The position numbers and the translations under genes were made by a program. From assembly GCA_028723425.1 (NCBI GenBank), contig JAQYEZ010000047.1, positions 1-37,606 of the forward strand: a DNA stretch of 37,606 bases, read 5' to 3'. Below the pieces are notes generated by a model. That model was not told the origin of the DNA and did no database searches. It was given only the letters and a program-made list of their open reading frames with translations. This stretch comes from Peptoniphilaceae bacterium. Lineage in GTDB: Bacteria > Bacillota > Clostridia > Tissierellales > Peptoniphilaceae. This document shows positions 34,601 to 37,606 of this stretch, piece by piece; the stretch's first letter is position 1, and each line of letters starts with the position of its first letter.

Positions 34601-35195
34601 CCTTGACCATGTACTAGCTTCAGGTGAAGATATCAACGTTATGGTATTTGATACAGAAGTTTACTCTAATACAGGTGGACAATCATCAAAGGCTACCCCT
34701 CTTGCAGCAGTAGCAAAATTTGCAGCAAGTGGTAAAAAAGTTAGAAAGAAAGACCTTGGTCTAATGATGACAACCTATGGTTATGTATATGTAGCCCAAG
34801 TAGCTATGGGAGCAAATCATGCTCAAACATTAAAAGCTATCAAAGAAGCAGAAAGCTATCCAGGTCCATCACTAATAATTGCCTATGCACCATGTATCAA
34901 CCACGGTATCAAGGCTGGTATGGGCAAGACTCAATCAAGAGAAAAACAAGCAGTAGAATCAGGATATTGGCACTTATGGAAATTCAATCCACTACTAAAA
35001 GAAGAAGGCAAGAATCCATTTGTCCTAGAATCTAAAGATCCAACAGCTTCCTTCCAAGAATTCTTGCAAGGTGAGGTTCGTTATGCTTCCCTAAAGAAGG
35101 CCTTCCCAGAAACTGCAGACGAACTATATTCACAAGCAGAAGAAGCAGCTAAGGAAAGATTAGATTCTTACAAAAGAATGGCTAACCAAAAGTAA
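31659..35195 (+). CDS. nifJ: Pyruvate:ferredoxin (flavodoxin) oxidoreductase
   Basis: The 1178-residue single-chain enzyme oxidises pyruvate with CoA to acetyl-CoA and CO2 and passes electrons to ferredoxin. Domains in order: an N-terminal pyrimidine-binding domain (VTMDGNTAAAHVSYAFTDV, YPITPSSPM), the gamma-type domain, two ferredoxin clusters CIQCNQCSYICPHA (about 691) and CMGCGNCVDVC (about 747), and a ThDP-binding domain with ACSGCGET and GGDGWAYDIGFSGLDHV (about 969). Length is standard. AAAGGAG precedes the ATG. The enzyme is central to energy metabolism in anaerobes. The reduced ferredoxin could also feed the NADPH-motif-less thioredoxin reductase near the start of the window. Confidence 0.97.
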   Translation: MVLKRKKVTMDGNTAAAHVSYAFTDVATIYPITPSSPMPEHIDNWAANGRKNLYGNTVAVTEMQHEGGAAGAVHGSLVAGALTTTYTASQGLLLMIPDMYKIAGERLPAVFHVAARSLSTCSINMYGDHQDVMATRATGFALLASGSVQEIMDLAPVAHLAAIKCRVPFLHFFDGFRTSHEIQKIEVWDYDQLEDLVDWQAIDHFKNISLNPNRPTMRGVFEKEGYFQRSEAQNKAYAEVSGIVEDYMNKINDKLGTNYSLFNYEGDPEATDVIVAMGSGTDTIQQTVDYLNNHGKRVGVLKVHLYRPFSKEHFLKAMPESVQRVCVLDRTKEKGSVGEPLLQDVVHVYQQSDRNPLIIGGRYGLGQKDTAPAHINAVFENLRSENPKDHFTVGINDDVMGTSIEVDKSFVIDDGKTSRCIFWGNGGDGTVGANKSAIKIIGDNTDLFAQGYFDYDAKKSNGLTLSHLRFSPNPIHAAYLIDEADFVSCSPQAYVRQYDLIGNLKEGGIFLLNTIWSEEELKDHLPNRLKAQIANKNIEFYTVNASKIAEEVGLGNRTNMVIQTAFFMLSKVLPIDDAIKYLKESIEHSYGMKGQNVVDMNNAAVDKTRAELKKITVPESWKDSKNDKIIYSEKEPAFIKNMVRPIISLKENELPVSTYLAYDDGLYESATSKYEKRGIAHYVPEWKVDNCIQCNQCSYICPHATIRPFLLDEKQQAMAPAGFVTKKATGKGLEGYQYRMQVSPYDCMGCGNCVDVCPAPNKALEMKPIEEQINKEADNWMFAHEDVGYKNDLIPADNVKNSQFSQPLLEFSGACSGCGETPYAKLVTQLFGDHQIIANATGCSSIWGSSVPSMPYCKNKEGKGPAWASSLFEDAAEYGYGMLLADKANKNSLENLMEKFLDLKVSSPLNEIFESWIKNRTNFDQSKKDAIQIESLIANKTGNEEADKILERIHALKDYLVKKSVWIYGGDGWAYDIGFSGLDHVLASGEDINVMVFDTEVYSNTGGQSSKATPLAAVAKFAASGKKVRKKDLGLMMTTYGYVYVAQVAMGANHAQTLKAIKEAESYPGPSLIIAYAPCINHGIKAGMGKTQSREKQAVESGYWHLWKFNPLLKEEGKNPFVLESKDPTASFQEFLQGEVRYASLKKAFPETADELYSQAEEAAKERLDSYKRMANQK

Positions 35196-35204
35196 TTGAT
35201 TTGT

Positions 35205-35242
35205 AACTAAGGACTAGGACTTTAGTTTCTAGTCCTTTAAAA
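35205..35242 (+). terminator. Hairpin between nifJ and the threonine ammonia-lyase gene
   Basis: AAGGACTAG (35209-35217) and CTAGTCCTT (35229-35237) form a stem followed by TAAAAATAAA. A competing pair AACTAA/TTAGTT (35205-35210 and 35222-35227) uses overlapping bases. It is likely a weak terminator or processing site. Confidence 0.55.
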
Positions 35243-35256
35243 ATAAAGGAGAATTT

Positions 35257-36465
35257 ATGACAGCAAATTTAGAAATGGTAAAAGAAGCTCAAAAGATTCT
35301 AGAAGGTAATGTAGAAAAAACACCTATATATACTGCATCTAGAATGGGCTCAAACTTATACATTAAGATGGAAAACCTTCAAAAAACAGGATCTTTCAAG
35401 ATTAGGGGTGCCTTTAACAAAATAGCTCACCTTACACCAGAACAAGCCTCCAAGGGAGTAATTTCTTGTTCAGCTGGTAACCATGCTCAAGGTGTAGCCC
35501 TATCTGCTACAAGACAAGGTATAAAATCATATATATGCATTCCATCTGTAGCTCCTCTTTCAAAAATTGAAGCTACAAGAGGATACGGTGGAGAAGTTAT
35601 AATAGTTGATGGTACCTTTGATGATGCCCAAGAAAGAGCCTATGAACTTCAAAAAGAATATGATTACACCTATGTAGCTCCATTTGACGATGAATATGTA
35701 CTATCTGGTCAAGGAACTATAGGTCTTGAAATTCTAGAACAACTACCAGATGTAGAATATATAGTTGTTCCAATAGGTGGTGGTGGACTAATATCAGGAA
35801 TAGCTTTGGCTGTAAAATCTATAAAACCAGATGTAAAAATAATCGGTGTTGAACCAGAAAATGCAGCTTCAATGCTTGCATCAAGAAAAGCTGGAAAAAT
35901 TGTAACCCTAGATTCAGCAAACACCATGGCTGATGGTATAGCAGTTAAAAAACCAGGCGAGTTAACCTTCCAACTTTGCGAAAAATACGTAGATGAAATA
36001 GTTACTGTTTCAGAAGATGAAATAACAAATGCTATCCTAAGACTATTAGAAGAATCAAAAGTTTCTGCAGAAGGAGCCGGAGCATCATCAATTGCTGCTG
36101 TATTAAATAACAAATACGACTTTTCTGGTGGCAAAGTATGCTGTGTACTTTCTGGTGGTAACATCAACGTAAACACAATATCTTCAATCATAACAAAGGG
36201 TCTTTTCAAATCAGGAAGACTTACAGAAATTACAACTACAGTACTAGATAAACCAGGTGAATTAATCAAACTTCTTGACATCATAAGAGATGAAGGAGCA
36301 AATATAATGACTATTCATCAAGAAAAATCAGCAACTATAGCAGATTTTGACCAAGCTTTAGTAAGAATTGTATGTGAAACCTACAATAATGAACACAGAC
36401 AAACAGTTTATGACAAACTAAAAGAAGCTGGCTACACAGAAGCTGTACTTGAAGTAAAACATTAG
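35257..36465 (+). CDS. ilvA: Threonine ammonia-lyase
   Basis: The 402-residue PLP enzyme deaminates threonine (and serine) to 2-oxobutyrate (pyruvate). PLP Lys48 is in TGSFKIRGAF, the substrate loop is SAGNHAQG, and the phosphate-binding glycine loop is GGGGLISGIA. A single C-terminal ACT domain (about 325-402) could bind an allosteric effector. This short, one-ACT form is typical of catabolic or mixed enzymes often named tdcB or ilvA in Firmicutes. No isoleucine-pathway genes are near; the neighbours are pyruvate:ferredoxin oxidoreductase and a neutral amino-acid symporter. A fermentative role is therefore favoured. An AAAGGAG lies upstream. Confidence 0.93.
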   Translation: MTANLEMVKEAQKILEGNVEKTPIYTASRMGSNLYIKMENLQKTGSFKIRGAFNKIAHLTPEQASKGVISCSAGNHAQGVALSATRQGIKSYICIPSVAPLSKIEATRGYGGEVIIVDGTFDDAQERAYELQKEYDYTYVAPFDDEYVLSGQGTIGLEILEQLPDVEYIVVPIGGGGLISGIALAVKSIKPDVKIIGVEPENAASMLASRKAGKIVTLDSANTMADGIAVKKPGELTFQLCEKYVDEIVTVSEDEITNAILRLLEESKVSAEGAGASSIAAVLNNKYDFSGGKVCCVLSGGNINVNTISSIITKGLFKSGRLTEITTTVLDKPGELIKLLDIIRDEGANIMTIHQEKSATIADFDQALVRIVCETYNNEHRQTVYDKLKEAGYTEAVLEVKH

Positions 36466-36488
36466 AAAAATAATTTCTGCCAAGAAAT

Positions 36489-36537
36489 AAAAAGCTTTAA
36501 TAGGATGAAAACTAGTCCTATTAAGGCTTTTTTTGTA
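36489..36537 (+). terminator. Terminator after threonine ammonia-lyase
   Basis: AAAAAGCTTTAATAGGA (36489-36505) and TCCTATTAAGGCTTTTTT (from 36516) form a 17-bp stem with one G-T pair and a seven-T tail. Confidence 0.88.
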
Positions 36538-36560
36538 TAAAATTTCAAAAGCCAAATAAA

Positions 36561-36610
36561 AAAGGGGACTCTTGTCCCTTTTATGTAAATAGTCTCTAAA
36601 ATGAGACTAT
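36561..36610. terminator. Two further hairpins, orientation uncertain
   Basis: AAAGGGGAC/GTCCCTTTT (36561-36582, 4-base loop) and ATAGTCTC/GAGACTAT (36589-36610) follow the main terminator. They may back it up, or terminate transcripts arriving from the other side. Confidence 0.5.
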
Positions 36611-37102
36611 ACAAAACTAATTGCGGTGTTAACGATAATTGTTTTGCATATTTATTGTACTAGATATAGGCCTAATATGCAAAAATTCGGTTAAAAAAGA
36701 CTCTTAAATTAAAATTACAGAAGTTTTATAGGTGAAAACAAAAAATCCTTCCATAGGCATTGATATTCCAGTATTTTTTGCTACATATGTATTATTAGCT
36801 AAGACTAAAGCTATAGGGAATAAATTTCATCTTCTATACATCAAGATGTTAATGTAGTATCATATTAATATGTTATTCGTTTAATATGTTTTTTATAAAG
36901 TAGGCTCTTCGCTAGGCGAAGGTCTACAAGGAGCTAAAAATTAAAGCCTATGGACTAAGTATGGAAGCAAAAATTAAAAATAATGATATTATAGAAAATA
37001 CACAAATGAAAACATTGATAAGCAATAAGCAAACCTTACATTTATAGTTATAGAAACTTTAAATTTGAAATTAATATAGTAAATGGAAAATTGAGGTAAC
37101 AA
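36611..37102 (+). other. Intergenic region with several palindromes before the last gene
   Basis: Nearly 500 bp with no convincing gene. It contains an 11-bp inverted repeat TTTTGCATATT/AATATGCAAAA (36642-36684), a 16-bp-spaced direct repeat TTAATATGTT (36865-36874 and 36881-36890), and a stable hairpin CTTCGC/GCGAAG with outer GTAG/CTAC (36900-36927). Short frames here lack RBSs. The structures suggest a regulatory leader for the following ABC gene. Confidence 0.5.
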
Positions 37103-37606
37103 ATGAGTATTATCGAAGCAAATAATTTAAATAAGGAATTTAAAATAAATAGAAAAAGAAATTTTATCGATTATTTTAAATTTCAGAAGAATAATGAAAC
37201 TATAAAATCTATAGATTCTGTTAATTTTAACATAAGTGAAGGGGAAAAAGTAGGTCTTATCGGGTTAAATGGAGCTGGTAAAAGTACGCTGATTAAAATG
37301 ATGACTGGAATACTTTTGCCAAGTTCAGGTAGTATTTCGGTTTTGGGTAGAGATCCTTTTACAGATAGGATTAAAAATAATAAAGAAATTTCAACGGTTT
37401 TTGGGCAAAGATGTAAACTAAGATGGGATGTTTCTCCTATGGAATCATATTATTTGATAAAAGATATGTATGATATTTGTGACTTAGATTTTGATAATAG
37501 ACTAAAATATTTATCTAGGCTACTAGATATAAATAGTTTTATATATTCTCCTGTAAGAACCCTAAGTTTAGGACAAAAAATGAAAGCAGAACTTGTAAGT
37601 AGTTTT
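37103..37606 (+). CDS. ABC transporter ATP-binding protein (partial, runs off the window)
   Basis: From ATG 37103, with GAGG seven bases upstream, 168 codons stay open to the window end. Walker A is GLNGAGKST (about residues 57-65). The Q-loop region is VFGQRCKLRWDVSPMES, and an ABC signature LSLGQKMKAEL appears near the end. The long N-terminal insertion (KRNFIDYFKF) and the FGQ...WWD-like Q-loop are typical of the COG4586 group of ABC-2-type ATPases, whose substrates are mostly unknown. Walker B and later motifs lie beyond the window. Membrane subunits are expected downstream. Confidence 0.88.
   Translation, partial: MSIIEANNLNKEFKINRKRNFIDYFKFQKNNETIKSIDSVNFNISEGEKVGLIGLNGAGKSTLIKMMTGILLPSSGSISVLGRDPFTDRIKNNKEISTVFGQRCKLRWDVSPMESYYLIKDMYDICDLDFDNRLKYLSRLLDINSFIYSPVRTLSLGQKMKAELVSSF

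Noticed and set aside
35709-36284. 191-codon minus-strand open frame
   Set aside because: It lies wholly inside the threonine ammonia-lyase gene, lacks an RBS and has the composition of an antisense shadow. The same holds for the other long frames opposite ftsH, nifJ and the DAACS gene.
36960-37047. 28-codon frame MEAKIKNNDIIENTQM...
   Set aside because: There is no convincing RBS at the right distance and no recognisable family; it is treated as chance in AT-rich DNA.

Overview
The window is AT-rich, with tightly packed genes, strong AGGAG-type ribosome binding sites and many short U-tailed hairpins. Pyruvate:ferredoxin oxidoreductase, methionine gamma-lyase, an NhaC-family carrier, sigma-54 with a TyrR-like activator, and a thioredoxin reductase with degenerate NADPH motifs together suggest an anaerobic low-GC Firmicute. 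An Anaerococcus/Peptoniphilus-like peptide- and amino-acid-fermenting coccus would fit. The genus is an inference from gene content; no rRNA or tRNA gene is visible.

Layout. (1) 1-947: a higher-GC run of three back-to-back hairpins, then the last part of a DUF1538 membrane protein gene and its partner, a tandem PII-like protein. The start of the DUF1538 gene is missing, probably because a mobile element inserted there. (2) 994-2168: thioredoxin and a thioredoxin-reductase-like flavoprotein. A perfect parS site and a ladder of six TATAAG blocks at exact 10-bp spacing follow. (3) 2440-5337: a MarR regulator, ftsH, and a flavin-fold oxidoreductase gene broken by one stop codon. (4) 5511-16595: a myo-inositol catabolic island. 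A divergent DeoR-type regulator faces iolB-iolA-iolC-iolD-iolE, a sodium:solute symporter, iolG, a cysteine-less PTS EIIB-like protein and a second iolG-like gene. A consensus promoter with an inverted repeat in its spacer drives it. (5) 16921-18795: a short threonyl-tRNA synthetase without the TGS domain and without the four editing-site residues. (6) 18975-22296, minus strand: a two-gene ABC exporter, a small helical protein and rpoN. (7) 22543-27976: a TyrR-like sigma-54 activator with its own -24/-12 promoter and an upstream palindrome, an NhaC-family carrier, methionine gamma-lyase and a fold-III PLP decarboxylase. (8) 28354-29765: a DUF554 protein and a YjjG-type phosphatase, then a 142-bp imperfect palindrome. 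(9) 30331-36465: a neutral-amino-acid-type DAACS symporter under a CcpA-type cre promoter, then pyruvate:ferredoxin oxidoreductase and threonine ammonia-lyase. (10) 37103 to the end: the start of an ABC ATPase gene.

Together, regions 7 and 9 look like amino-acid fermentation: uptake of methionine or another amino acid, and of serine/threonine; deamination or gamma-elimination to 2-oxoacids; and ferredoxin-linked oxidation to acyl-CoA. Region 4 turns inositol into acetyl-CoA plus a triose phosphate, but the required iolJ-type aldolase is not in the window.

The least expected items are the cysteine-less EIIB-like protein inside the inositol operon, the editing-site-less ThrRS, the reductase with degenerate NADPH motifs, and the parS site beside a helically phased repeat.
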